Shown: positions 23,234 to 32,510 of the stretch, piece by piece | Layout of the letters: every line of letters starts with the position of its first letter | Numbering within the stretch: position 1 is the first letter of the stretch | NCBI GenBank assembly: GCA_963792855.1 | Contig: CAWBXZ010000002.1 | Coordinates: 1-39,271 of the forward strand | Reading direction: 5' to 3' | DNA length: 39,271 nucleotides | Source of the DNA: SG8-40 sp963792855 | GTDB taxonomy: Bacteria; Pseudomonadota; Gammaproteobacteria; Burkholderiales; Eutrophovitaceae | Notes under the pieces: model-generated | Databases searched by the model: none | What the model was told of the DNA's origin: nothing | Seen by the model: only the letters and a program-made list of their open reading frames with translations | Program-made: the position numbers and the translations under genes

Positions 23234-26200
23234 TCACTCAAACTCGACCAGCAGGTCATGGGCTTCGATGTTCATGCCCACGGCAGCCGGAATCGACTTG
23301 ACCTTGCCGTCACGTTCGGCGCGCAGCAGCGTTTCCATCTTCATGGCCTCGATCGCGAGCAGTGCGTCCCCGCGCTCGATGCGCTGACCTTTTTTTACGC
23401 TGATGCTGACGACGCGCCCGGGCATCGGGGCGGCAATGTGCTTTGGGTTGTCCGCGTCTGCTTTCGGATGGGTCTTGACGAGTTGCTCCCGACTGCGATC
23501 CGGGATGCCAACCGTGCGCGGCTGGCCATTGAGTTCGAAAAAGACGCGGCGGTGCCCCTTGTCATCGAAATCGCCGATGCCGAGTAAACGTATGATGAGT
23601 CGTTTGCCGCGCTCGAGCTGGATCTCGATCTCCTCTTGCGGCTTGAGTCCGTAGAAGAAGACCGGCGTCGGCAGCACACTGATATCTCCGTAGCTGCGCT
23701 GCACCTTCGCGAACTCCTCGAATACGGCCGGATAGAGCAGATAGGAGCAAAGCTCCTGGTCAGTGAGGCGCCGCTCGATGCGTTTCTCTGCCCGGGCGCG
23801 TTCGGCATTGAGGTCCGCGGGCGGCATCAGTGCGCCCGGGCGTTCGGTCAGCGGTTTCCTGTCCTTGAGGATCTTTTTCTGGAGCGCCTCCGGAAAACCG
23901 CCGACGGGCTGGCCGAGGTCGCCGCGGAACAACGACACGACAGACTCGGGAAACGCAATCTCCTTGTCGGGGTCGAGCGACATCTTCGGCCGTCAAGTCG
24001 CCCGTGACCATCGCGATGGCCATGTCGCCGACGACTTTGGATGTGGGTGTCACCTTGATGATGTCACCGAAAAGATCGTTGACATCGGCGTAACGCTCGG
24101 CAACCTCGGGCCAGCGATGCGCCACACCGAGCGCGCGTGCCTGCTCGCGCAGATTCGTGTACTGGCCGCCCGGCATCGCATGACGGTAGACGTCGGCCGT
24201 GCCGGCGCGAATGTCACTCTCGAAACCTTCGTAGTACTCGCGCACGAGTTCCCAGTAGCGTGAGATCACACGGATTGCTTCACGATCGAGCCCGGGGTCG
24301 CGCGCATCGCCGCGCAGCGCGTCGACGACAGAGCCCAGATTTGGCTGCGAGGTCAGGCCGCTGACAGAGGCCATCGCGAGGTCGACGGCATCAACGCCCG
24401 CTCGCACGGCGGCGAGTACTGACGCCGCACCGATGCCGCTGGTATCGTGCGTATGAAAATGAATCGGCAGGCCGACTTCCTGTTTGAGCGTGCTCACAAG
24501 CTTCTCGGCCGCAGCGGGCCGGCACACGCCGGCCATGTCCTTGATACCGATAATGTGCGCACCAGCTTTTTCGAGTTCGCGCGCCATGTCAACGTAGTAA
24601 GCGAGATCGTATTTGTTCGGCGCCGGAGACAACAGATCGCCGGAGTAGCAAATCGCTGCCTCGCAGAGCTTGCCGGACTCGAGCACGGCGTCGATCGCCA
24701 CGCGCATGTTCTCGACCCAGTTCAGCGAATCGAACACCCGGAACAAGTCGACACCGGCCTGCGCGGCCTGTGCGACGAAGGCCTGCACGACGTTATCCGG
24801 GTAATTCTTGTAACCGACCGCGTTCGAGGAACGCAGCAGCATCTGCAGCAGAATGTTTGGCGCACGCGCCTTGATGATTTCAAGCCGCTCCCATGGATCT
24901 TCCTTGAGAAAGCGCATTGCAACGTCGAAAGTGGCCCCGCCCCAGCACTCCAGCGACAGAAGCTGCGGCAAGCGCTCGGCATAGGCAGGAGCAATCTTGA
25001 CGATGTCGTCCGTGCGCATGCGGGTTGCCAGCAGCGACTGATGCGCATCGCGCATGCTGGTGTCGGTGATCATCACCTCGGGTTTGGCGAGCAGCCATTT
25101 CGAGAAACCTTCGGCGCCGAGCTCCTCGAGCTTTTGCACCGTGCCCACGGGCACCACGCCACTGCGCGCCGGCAGGGGCACCGGCTCCCTTGCCTTGGGT
25201 TCTATGCGCCCGGCGACTTCGGGGTTGCCGTTGACAATGACATCGCCGATGAAGCGCAGCATTCTCGTCGCGCGATCGCGCCGACGCGGGAACTCGAACA
25301 GTTCCGGCGTTTCGTCGATGAACCGCGTCGTGTAATCGGCGTGCAGAAACTTCGGATGGGTAATGAGTTGCTCGAGAAAGAGCAGGTTCGTCGCCACACC
25401 GCGGATGCGAAACTCCCGTAACGCCCGATACATGCGCATGACCGATTCCTCTGGTGTCGACGCCCAGGCCGTGACCTTCGTAAGCAGGGAATCGTAATAC
25501 GGCGTGATCAAGGCGCCGGAGTAGGCCGTACCGCCATCGAGACGAACGCCGAACCCTGCAGCACTGCGGTAATTGCGGATTCGGCCGTAGTCCGGAATGA
25601 AGTTGTTCTCCGGGTCCTCGGTCGTGACCCGGCACTGCAGCGCGTTGCCGTCGAGGCGGATGTTCTCCTGCGTCGGGACGCCGCTGTTGGCCTCCCCGAT
25701 GCGCGCACCTTGTGCGATGCGAATCTGCGCCTTGACGATATCGATTCCGGTGACTTCCTCGGTAACGGTGTGTTCGACCTGAATCCGCGGATTGACCTCG
25801 ATAAAATAAAACGCACCGGTGTCGCTATCCATCAGAAACTCGACCGTGCCGGCGTTACGGTACTGCGCGGCGTTGGCGAGGCGCAGAGCATGCGCGCAGA
25901 TCACCTTGCGTTGCTCCGTAGACAGATAGGGTGCCGGTGCGCGCTCGACGACTTTCTGGTTGCGCCGCTGCACCGTGCAGTCGCGCTCAAACAAATGCAC
26001 GATATTGCCGTGCGCGTCGCCGAGAATCTGAACCTCGACGTGACGCGCGCGCTCGACGAGTTTCTCGAGATAGACCTCATCGTTGCCGAATGCGGCCTTG
26101 GCCTCCCGGCGTGCTGCGGCAATGCTCTCCTCGAGCTGCGCGGCTTCGCGAATCACGCGCATGCCGCGGCCGCCACCGCCCCAGCTCGCCTTGAGCATGA

Positions 26201-26675
26201 GCGGGTAGCCGACTTGCCCTGCAAGCTTCGCCACAGTGGCGAGATCATCGGGTAACGGGCCCGTCGCCGGCATGACCGGCACCCCGGCGCGCTCTGCCAG
26301 CGTTCTCGCGCTCACCTTGTTTCCGAGCGCGCGCATGACCGCGGACGACGGACCAATGAAGATGATGCCGGCCTGCGCGCACGCGTCGGCGAAGTCCGGG
26401 TTCTCGGACAGGAAGCCGTAGCCCGGATGAATTGCATCGACGCCAGCTTCCCGGGCGATACGCAGCACAGTTTCGATATCGAGGTAGGCGGCGAGCGGGC
26501 GTCCGGGCGCGCCGAGTTTGTAGCTCTCGTCGGCCTTGAAGCGGTGCAGAGCGAAGCGGTCTTCCTCAGCGTATACGGCCACCGTGCCGATACCGAGTTC
26601 TGCTGCTCCGCGCATCACGCGGATTGCGATCTCGCTGCGGTTGGCAACGAGAAGTTTTTTGATTGTTCTTTTCAT
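23234..26675 (-). pseudogene. pyc: Pyruvate carboxylase, full length but with one frameshift near 23979
   Basis: Two frames together encode a single-chain pyruvate carboxylase of about 1,147 residues. The biotin carboxylase domain has VANRSEIAIRVMRGAAELGI, the ATP-grasp loop SWGGGGRGMRVI and EVNPRIQVEHTVTEE. The carboxyltransferase domain has DTSMRDAHQSLLATRMRTDD and the metal site HFHTHDTSG. The biotin carrier domain has the biotinyl lysine in AIEAMKMETLL. The break lies in GATGTCGCTCGACCCC (minus strand): removing one C gives DVLDPDKEIAFPESVV, exactly the family sequence. All catalytic parts are intact otherwise, so this may be a functional gene with a sequence error. The enzyme makes oxaloacetate from pyruvate and bicarbonate. 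It is transcribed alone. Confidence 0.92.
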
Positions 26676-27306
26676 CGATTGGTGGGACGAACTTCGGAAA
26701 CGAAGGTGGATATGCTACATGAAGGTGCGCCTGCCGGCCTTCGCCCGCCACGAAACCACGAAGCGCCGAGGGAAGTGACCGGAATGAAAGCGACGTTGCC
26801 GGCGCAGTTCGGTCGGCCGATAGTCTCGTGCTGTAATGATTGTGATCTTCAACGTCAGAATCAGTACGAGCAGTGGCCCTCTCCCCGATAACTCATCGCT
26901 GGAGAACAGTCACTTCGGGCCTTGCAATACACGCTTGCGCGTGGCGCACTCGGACTATGAAGCGTAACGGTTAGAACTCTCAAGCGATCACGATGGTAGA
27001 TGCCCTTGTTCCAAGCACGGGCGCCGTCTTGAACGCCAGAGTCCTGTCGCAACGCGATGCCCGGACAGTGAGTTCAGCAACGAGAAGCCAATGGCCCCGC
27101 TTCGTAGTCGCATCGTCACCTGGCGCATCGCCGTTGGGCCACAAGCAGCGCGCAAGATGCCGGTGCGTCAGACAGTGCCCGCCGGTGCGCCGGCGCAAAA
27201 AGGCGGGGGCGTTCTTCGCTGGTACCTGACTGACTCAGGCGTACTTCGCGTACATCGGGTGGTTTTGCGCACGCTGCGCGCCGTGTTTCGAACGAGGCCG
27301 AGGCAA
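26676..27306. other. Intergenic region without a recognisable gene
   Basis: Upstream of pyruvate carboxylase and downstream of the oxidoreductase gene. Short open frames exist on both strands, but none shows family features or a convincing ribosome-binding site. Confidence 0.6.
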
Positions 27307-28020
27307 CTATTTCACCCGCTTGCTTCTCGGATAATTCCACTCAAAGTAGATGTCGTCGCGCCGCGCATTGACGCGCAACAGATAAAGTCCTTCGATAATG
27401 TGGGCGTAGCGAACCGGTCCGAAATCGATCGTTTCAAAACCCAGCCGATGGCAAATGTCAGCCACAATCGCCTTGGCTTCATCGTCGTTACCGGCGAGGG
27501 GAATCGTAATCGGGTGATTTACCAGACCAGGGTCGGCCATGGTGTCGGCGCTGAACGTACTGAAGGCCTTTACGACACTGGACCGGGGCGCGAGAGCCTG
27601 CAAACGTTCGGCGTTGGAAATGAAGCTGGGATAGTCCGCCAGGCCTTCCTCGGTGATCACGCGCGGATTGACCGGGTCGATAATGATCTTGCCGGTCAGG
27701 TCGCCCAGGCTGATCAGCACATCTTCCGCGACGTTCCAGGGTACTGCCAACAGAACGATGTCGGCCATTTGAGCGGCGTTGGTTTGCGTAGTTGCACTGG
27801 CGCCATTCGAAGTGGCAGCGACAAGTGCCTGCACATCCTCGCGCTCGGGTGTGCGCGAGCCGTAAACAACGGTATAGCCAATCTCCGCAAAGCGCGGCCC
27901 CAGAGCGCTGCCGACAGAGCCTGTCCCGATCACTGCAATGGTTTCTGCGCTTGAGCTGACTGGTGCGCCAAAGCCAAAACAAACTGCGAGAACTATCGGG
28001 AATATTTTGCGGAAATTCAT
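27307..28020 (-). CDS. Exported NADPH-dependent F420-reductase-like (Rossmann) protein
   Basis: A 237-residue protein. It begins with a signal peptide (IFPIVLAVCFGFGAPVSSSA, cleavage near SSA-ET). Directly after this comes the dinucleotide-binding start ETIAVIGTGSVGSALGPRFA (G-x-G-x2-G), then YGSRTPERED (NADP-type Arg), DIVLLAVPWNVAEDVLISLG, IIIDPVNP and SSVVKAFSTFSAD. These are typical of the F420_oxidored group. The signal peptide is unusual for a nucleotide-dependent Rossmann enzyme. Either it works in the periplasm with a tightly bound cofactor or the N-terminus is a membrane anchor. No partner gene is obvious. Confidence 0.82.
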   Translation of the reverse strand: MNFRKIFPIVLAVCFGFGAPVSSSAETIAVIGTGSVGSALGPRFAEIGYTVVYGSRTPEREDVQALVAATSNGASATTQTNAAQMADIVLLAVPWNVAEDVLISLGDLTGKIIIDPVNPRVITEEGLADYPSFISNAERLQALAPRSSVVKAFSTFSADTMADPGLVNHPITIPLAGNDDEAKAIVADICHRLGFETIDFGPVRYAHIIEGLYLLRVNARRDDIYFEWNYPRSKRVK

Positions 28021-28297
28021 GTTTGTTTACCTCATGCGATTTGAGATTGTGATAACCGTTTTCCGTATGGACGAACGATTCTATAGAATTTCAGATGATG
28101 CCGCCGTCGCCGCAACAAGGATTTCGTTGGAACTTGGTGCGGATTTGCGTGCCGAAAAAATTCCGGTCGAGGCGACTGTTTCAAAGACTGTGGGCTAGAC
28201 TTTGGCTTGCACGGGGCCGTTGGCGAGCCACGGGCGATTTGGCCCGGTATGTTCGTCAACTGGTCGAAAACCATGAGTTCTATTCAGGAGTTTAGTG

Positions 28298-28828
28298 ATG
28301 AAAATTGCAACCGGAATTGCGCTGATATCGATGCTGTTATTTGGTCTTGCCGCCTGTGGAACGCCAGATGCCGGCGGAGGCCGTAAAGTCGACGCGTCCG
28401 GCAAAGTGGCGACAGATCTCGACGCCTTGCCAGCCGAGGTCCTTGCAGCAGCAATGGCATCGCAGCCCGAGCTAAACGTGAGTGAAGCGGAATACGAAAC
28501 GCGGGACGGCAACGAATACTACGATGTCGGCGGCACCATGCCGGACGGCAGCGAGCTGGAACTCGATATCACGAGAATCGACGGTGTCTGGACGGTTGTG
28601 GAAACGCAGCGCGACATTGAATTCGACACAACCCCCGAGGCAGTTGCCAAAGCGCTGGATAGCAAGGTTCCAGGCTGGAACCCGGATCGAATCATCGAGA
28701 GCGATCAAGGGGATGGCATCGTCATCTATGAGTTTTTTGGCAATGACGCTGATGGCGAGGAAACGAAGATCGAAGTCAAATATGAGGGTGGTCAGGCGGA
28801 AGTACTCGTCGACGAGTGGTTGCACTAG
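28298..28828 (+). CDS. PepSY-like lipoprotein
   Basis: A 176-residue lipoprotein: MKIATGIALISMLLFGLAAC gives a clear lipobox with the acylated Cys at residue 20. The mature part has two repeats of a PepSY-like unit: LPAEVLAAAMASQPELNVSE plus YYDVGGTMPDGSELELDITR, and EAVAKALDSKVPGWNPDRII plus IVIYEFFGNDADGEETKIEV. PepSY domains often inhibit peptidases or bind small ligands at the envelope. The start at 28298 has AGGAG seven bases before it, better than the GTG three bases upstream. The function cannot be specified. Confidence 0.8.
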   Translation: MKIATGIALISMLLFGLAACGTPDAGGGRKVDASGKVATDLDALPAEVLAAAMASQPELNVSEAEYETRDGNEYYDVGGTMPDGSELELDITRIDGVWTVVETQRDIEFDTTPEAVAKALDSKVPGWNPDRIIESDQGDGIVIYEFFGNDADGEETKIEVKYEGGQAEVLVDEWLH

Positions 28829-28973
28829 ACGAGCCGGCGATTGACTGGTTGCAGCGCAGTTTTCGTGATGGAAACATGTCTGGTCTGGTTCGCGTTTTGT
28901 TCGAGTGTGATTCACGGCATCATCGCTTGATCCGATATTGACTCTTGATTCTGATACGAAACGAAGAATGAAA

Positions 28974-29013
28974 CCTGCCCGGGTGCTGATTGGCGATGTA
29001 GCACCCGGGCGGG
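28974..29013. terminator. Bidirectional hairpin between convergent genes
   Basis: GCCCGGGTGCT ... AGCACCCGGGC with a 14-base loop lies between the lipoprotein gene and the OsmC gene, which converge here. The stem is perfect over 11 bp. T-tracts are weak on both sides. Confidence 0.65.
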
Positions 29014-29029
29014 ATGAGGGGTGGAGTGA

Positions 29030-29614
29030 TTACATGGCGTCGACTTGAACGTCGACTTTCACGCCGTTGGTGAGCGTGTTGAGCACAGGCGAGAACGTCG
29101 TCAGTTGCTTCAGCCTTTCCATGTTATCGACGTCAGCCTTCACCTTGAAGTTGACGCGGATGTTGGTAAAGCCTTTGGGGACGTCGTCTGCCAAGCCGAG
29201 GAAGCCGCGAAGATCGATGTCGCCTTCGAGTTCGGATTCCAGCTCTTCTATTTTGATACCGCGAACCGCCGCGTGCGCCACCATGCTGGTGGTAACGCAG
29301 GACGCAAGGGCGTTTAGCAGGTGCTCGACCGGATTCGCTCCTTCGTCGTTGCCGGCAAGAATCGCAGGTTCGTCGGCGTGCAGTACGAACTTCTGCTTAT
29401 GGGCGATTTCCTGTTTGGCGCCATAGAAACCGGTGACCGTGGTGCAGTTATGGTTACCACCCATCCACATGTTGCGTGCGCGGAATTTACAGGCACCCAG
29501 CTCCGGGTCTTGCGCGATCGCGTTCACGGTACCCTGCAGCGTTTCCATATGAATACCGTTCACGGTTCCGTCGCTGGTGTTTTGCAGTTGCTTCCTGGTC
29601 ATTTGGTCAGTCAT
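29030..29614 (-). CDS. OsmC family protein
   Basis: About 194 residues from the ATG at 29614 (MTDQMTRKQLQN), preceded by AGGAGAT. The OsmC/YhfA-like fold shows in KQKFVLHADEPAILAGNDEG, ANPVEHLLNALASCVTTSMV (active-site Cys region) and GIKIEELESELEGDIDLRGF, LADDVPKGFTNIRVNFKVKA. OsmC-like proteins are thiol peroxidases or related hydrolases that respond to organic hydroperoxides. It is divergent from a GlxA-like AraC regulator, with 156 bases between them, so control by that regulator is likely. The frame continues upstream to 29788 but overlaps the regulator and is not used. Confidence 0.9.
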   Translation of the reverse strand: MTDQMTRKQLQNTSDGTVNGIHMETLQGTVNAIAQDPELGACKFRARNMWMGGNHNCTTVTGFYGAKQEIAHKQKFVLHADEPAILAGNDEGANPVEHLLNALASCVTTSMVAHAAVRGIKIEELESELEGDIDLRGFLGLADDVPKGFTNIRVNFKVKADVDNMERLKQLTTFSPVLNTLTNGVKVDVQVDAM

Positions 29615-29770
29615 GTCGTATCTCCTGTTAAGTTTGATCACTGAATGGGTCGCCCTGACAACTGGTTGCTGATAGGCGACGTGGGATGAACGATAGGCCT
29701 TGACAAGCGACTGCATAAGATGGAATTTAGACAAAAACAGGGCATTCGTGCCACTAATTGGAGTTTTGCC

Positions 29771-30793
29771 ATGAACGGGAGACATCAAAAGCCGGTGGAA
29801 GCGTTGGTGGTCGCCGTACCCGAGACCGCAGGCTCGGCGCTTTACGGAATGGTTGATGTGCTTTCAGCGGCCGGCAATATCTGGCAGACGCTGGCACGGA
29901 CGGACGCCGTGCAAACCCTGTTTCGGGTCCGGATTGTTGCGCCCGAAAAGGAAGCATTTGTTTGTGGCAATGGGATTCCGGTAAATCCTGACTGCGCGAT
30001 CGCTGACGACCCGACGGCCGAGATTGTCATTCTCCCGGAGCTTTGGCTGGGGCCGGACGAAGACATCCACGGACGTTACCCGCAGTTAATGGATTGGATA
30101 CGCCGCAGGTACGAGCATGGCAGCACGCTTTATTCGGCCTGTTCCGGCGCTGTCATGCTCGCGGAAACCGGGCTGTTGGACGGTTGCGAAGCGACATCGC
30201 ACTGGGGCTATCAGGATTTGTTTCGCAACCGCTACCCCAAAGTGCGTTTTCGGCCCGAGCCGAATCTGGTCCTCGCTGACCCGGCCGGTCGAATTGTCAC
30301 TGCGGGCGGGACCACTTCGTGGCATGACCTGGCCATTCACATTATTTCCCGTCATTGCAGCCCTGGTGAGGCGTTACGCATTGCCAAGGTCTATCTGCTG
30401 AAATGGCACGGCGAAGGTCAACTGCCCTATACGACGCTGGTACGACATCGCCCGCATGCCGATGCGGTGGTGCGAAAATGCGAAGACTGGCTGCGCGAGC
30501 ACTTCAGGCGAGCCGACGCCATCAAAAAAGTCGTCGAATTCGCGAAAGTCCCTGAGCGGACGTTGAAGCGCAGATTCAAGGCGGCAACGGGTGCCACGCT
30601 GATCGATTACCTGCAAAACCTTCGAGTCGAGGAAGCGAAGCGCTTGCTCGAAGAAGGGCGCATGCCGGTGGACGAGATCAGCGTTGAGTCCGGTTACGAG
30701 GATCAATCGTTCTTCCGCAGACTGTTCAAGCGTCGCACCGGCCTGAACCCGCGGGAGTACAGACGGCTGTTTCAGCCGGTCGCGAACGCGTGA
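29771..30793 (+). CDS. GlxA-family AraC-type transcriptional regulator
   Basis: A 340-residue regulator. The N-terminal domain is DJ-1/PfpI-like (EALVVAVPETAGSALYGMVD, then IVILPELWLGPDEDIHG and YSACSGAVMLAETGLLDGCE, with the nucleophile-elbow-like ACSGA, and THWG-like TSHWGYQDLF). The C-terminal domain has the two AraC helix-turn-helix units: FAKVPERTLKRRFKAATGAT and DEISVESGYEDQSFFRRLFK, then RTGLNPREYRRLF. It starts at the ATG at 29771. It is divergent from OsmC and probably controls it. Confidence 0.92.
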   Translation: MNGRHQKPVEALVVAVPETAGSALYGMVDVLSAAGNIWQTLARTDAVQTLFRVRIVAPEKEAFVCGNGIPVNPDCAIADDPTAEIVILPELWLGPDEDIHGRYPQLMDWIRRRYEHGSTLYSACSGAVMLAETGLLDGCEATSHWGYQDLFRNRYPKVRFRPEPNLVLADPAGRIVTAGGTTSWHDLAIHIISRHCSPGEALRIAKVYLLKWHGEGQLPYTTLVRHRPHADAVVRKCEDWLREHFRRADAIKKVVEFAKVPERTLKRRFKAATGATLIDYLQNLRVEEAKRLLEEGRMPVDEISVESGYEDQSFFRRLFKRRTGLNPREYRRLFQPVANA

Positions 30794-30819
30794 ACGCGCT
30801 GCCTGCGTCGGATTGCATT

Positions 30820-30873
30820 CTTTCACGCGGCGCCATCGGTTCAACCGCGTTTTCCCCGCATGCCATGGGCTTG
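30820..30873 (+). mobile_element. IS91-type non-coding remnant, copy 4
   Basis: TTTCACGCGGCGCCATCGG, then TTCAACCGCGTTTTCCCC and ATGCCATGGGC. This aligns with the stretch just behind the transposase stop in copy 2 (7696-7748). The following 296 bases to the next gene show no gene that I can identify. Confidence 0.6.
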
Positions 30874-31169
30874 TAGAGTCTGGAGTTTGTGCAGGACTTG
30901 CTCCTGAGTGACGCTGGTCACGCAGTTCGTCAAGCGCGGGGCAAACGAACGGGCCGGTATGGGTTCATAGCCTTCAGGCACGTCTTGGCAAAGCTGGTTG
31001 TTCCGGTCCCGGCCGCGAATGGAACGCACTCGCTACCAGGGCGCGTTCCCCAGCAGTGAGCGCTGGTTTGGTCAAGCCGATTCTGTACTTTGGCAACGCA
31101 CTCAAACTGACTCTGCGCTTCGCATGATCCGACGAGCGCATTTTCGCGTTTCGCTACAATGGCGTCGCG

Positions 31170-31868
31170 ATGCAAAAACAAACTGCCGACATCCAGCGCG
31201 CGCTTCAAATACTGGAGCCATTGCATGGCGCACCGGCTGATTGCGTCGAACGCATTCGGCAGGAGAGCCTCCTGTTGCGTGTTGCGGCGGGAACGCACCT
31301 GTTCGACGAACAGTCCGCCTGCAACGCTTTTCCGATCGTGCTGGAGGGGGCGATCCGGGTGTCGAAACTCGGGCCGGACGGTCGCGAGATCACGCTCTAT
31401 CGCGTCACGCCGGGCGAGAGTTGCGTGTTGACCAGCGGTTGCCTGCTGGGCGGCATGCCTTACACGGCCACCGGCATCGCCGAGACCGATGTCGTTCTGG
31501 TCGGTCTGTCGCAACCGTTGTTCGATGCGCTGCTGCTGCGCCATGAGCCGTTCCGGCGCCACATTTTCGGATTGTTCGGCGAACGCCTGGCCGAACTCAC
31601 TCTGCTGGTCGAAGAGGTCGCATTCCGCCGGCTTGACCAGCGTCTTGCCGCACTACTGATCGCGGGCGGGCCGACACTGCACATCACCCACCAGGCCCTG
31701 GCCGATGAACTTGGCAGCGTGCGCGAGATCGTTACGCGGGTGCTCGGCAATTTTGCTGCTTCCGGCTGGGTGCGGCTTGCCCGCGAACAGATCAGCGTTG
31801 TCGACCCGAAGAGCCTTTCCCGCCTTGTGCAGGACGCGAAACCGCCTGCGCCCAACCACAAGATGTGA
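31170..31868 (+). CDS. Crp/Fnr-family transcriptional regulator
   Basis: A 232-residue regulator with an N-terminal cyclic-nucleotide-binding-type beta barrel (LLLRVAAGTHLFDEQSACNA, PIVLEGAIRVSKLGPDGREI, TLYRVTPGESCVLTSGCLLG) and a C-terminal winged helix (ITHQALADELGSVREIVTRV, LGNFAASGWV). The Fnr iron-sulfur cysteine set is absent. Instead, Cys-x6-Cys in ESCVLTSGCLL may form a thiol switch (inference). TACAAT at 31155-31160 stands only nine bases before the ATG and no ribosome-binding site is visible, so a leaderless transcript is possible. The operator-like site right behind its stop suggests control of the next gene. Confidence 0.9.
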   Translation: MQKQTADIQRALQILEPLHGAPADCVERIRQESLLLRVAAGTHLFDEQSACNAFPIVLEGAIRVSKLGPDGREITLYRVTPGESCVLTSGCLLGGMPYTATGIAETDVVLVGLSQPLFDALLLRHEPFRRHIFGLFGERLAELTLLVEEVAFRRLDQRLAALLIAGGPTLHITHQALADELGSVREIVTRVLGNFAASGWVRLAREQISVVDPKSLSRLVQDAKPPAPNHKM

Positions 31869-31886
31869 ATGTAACCTTCGTCACAT
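31869..31886. promoter_or_regulatory. Crp/Fnr-type operator
   Basis: ATGTAAC-CTTC-GTCACAT, arms equal at six of seven positions, directly after the regulator's stop codon and about 68 bases before the DUF2892 start. A -10-like AATACG at 31910-31915 would place the site near -44, as in activator-type promoters. Confidence 0.6.
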
Positions 31887-31954
31887 ACATCTTCTGTCGC
31901 CCGCACAACAATACGCACATGGCGCGTGCCATGCGCTTTTGACAGGAGATGATC

Positions 31955-32152
31955 ATGAAAGCGAATGTAGGTGGAATCGACAAGGCCCTGCGCATCATCG
32001 GCGGGATAGTGCTGCTGGCGCTGTTTTTCGTTCTCGAGGGCAATGCCCGCTGGCTGGGGCTGATCGGGCTGGTGCCGTTACTTACGGCGTTCATCGGTTG
32101 GTGCCCGGCCTATGCATTGATTGGCGTCAATACCTGCCCTGTCCGGCAGTGA
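31955..32152 (+). CDS. DUF2892 (YgaP-type) small membrane protein
   Basis: A 65-residue protein: KANVGGIDKALRIIGGIVLL is the usual opening of DUF2892 proteins. Two transmembrane helices follow, separated by EGNARW, and the end carries PLLTAFIGWCPAYALIGVNT with the conserved WCP-Y motif and a final Cys. Such proteins occur fused to or beside rhodaneses and are linked to sulfur handling at the membrane. The start at 31955 follows ACAGGAG by six bases. The upstream ATG at 31949 is the alternative. Confidence 0.9.
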   Translation: MKANVGGIDKALRIIGGIVLLALFFVLEGNARWLGLIGLVPLLTAFIGWCPAYALIGVNTCPVRQ

Positions 32153-32160
32153 TGACGCAA

Positions 32161-32190
32161 CCCGGCCCTCTCCCTGGGGCCGGGCTTTTT
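32161..32190 (+). terminator. Rho-independent terminator of the DUF2892 gene
   Basis: CCCGGCCC-TCTCCCTG-GGGCCGGG followed by CTTTTT, starting nine bases after the stop codon. Confidence 0.85.
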
Positions 32191-32510
32191 CCCCGCCGCG
32201 GCCGGTGACCGTCTCACCGCCCTCCGGGCGCATCCGGCGGCTCGATGTGCTGCGATTGCGCTTTCCCAGTAACGCTGAAAAACACCTTGTCGTGGTTTGT
32301 ATCGGGAACCTGACCTGAAGCCTTGACGCGGCCCGGCGCTGCCTTCACCGCTGTGTTGGAGAGAAACACGTTCGCGGTCGTTGACGCACATCAACGCTGC
32401 ACCTGACCGGCAGTCCTACAGTACGTGAGCAAACCGGAAAAATGACTCAGCCTTCCTGAAAGCGGCGTCGTTTGCCGAAACAACACAACTGACTGCCCGA
32501 ATTCTGCCCC
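32191..32510. other. Intergenic region, one weak small open frame
   Basis: A GTG-started frame of 51 codons exists on the minus strand at 32214-32369 (ASGQVPDTNHDKVFFSVTGK inside). No ribosome-binding site and no family are recognised. Otherwise nothing is seen. Confidence 0.3.

Noticed and set aside
27091..27954. Plus-strand open frame of 287 codons
   Set aside because: It lies mostly antisense to the F420-type oxidoreductase and shows no family features.
29615..29788. Longer OsmC start at 29788
   Set aside because: It would overlap the divergent regulator, and the AGGAGAT ribosome-binding site supports 29614.
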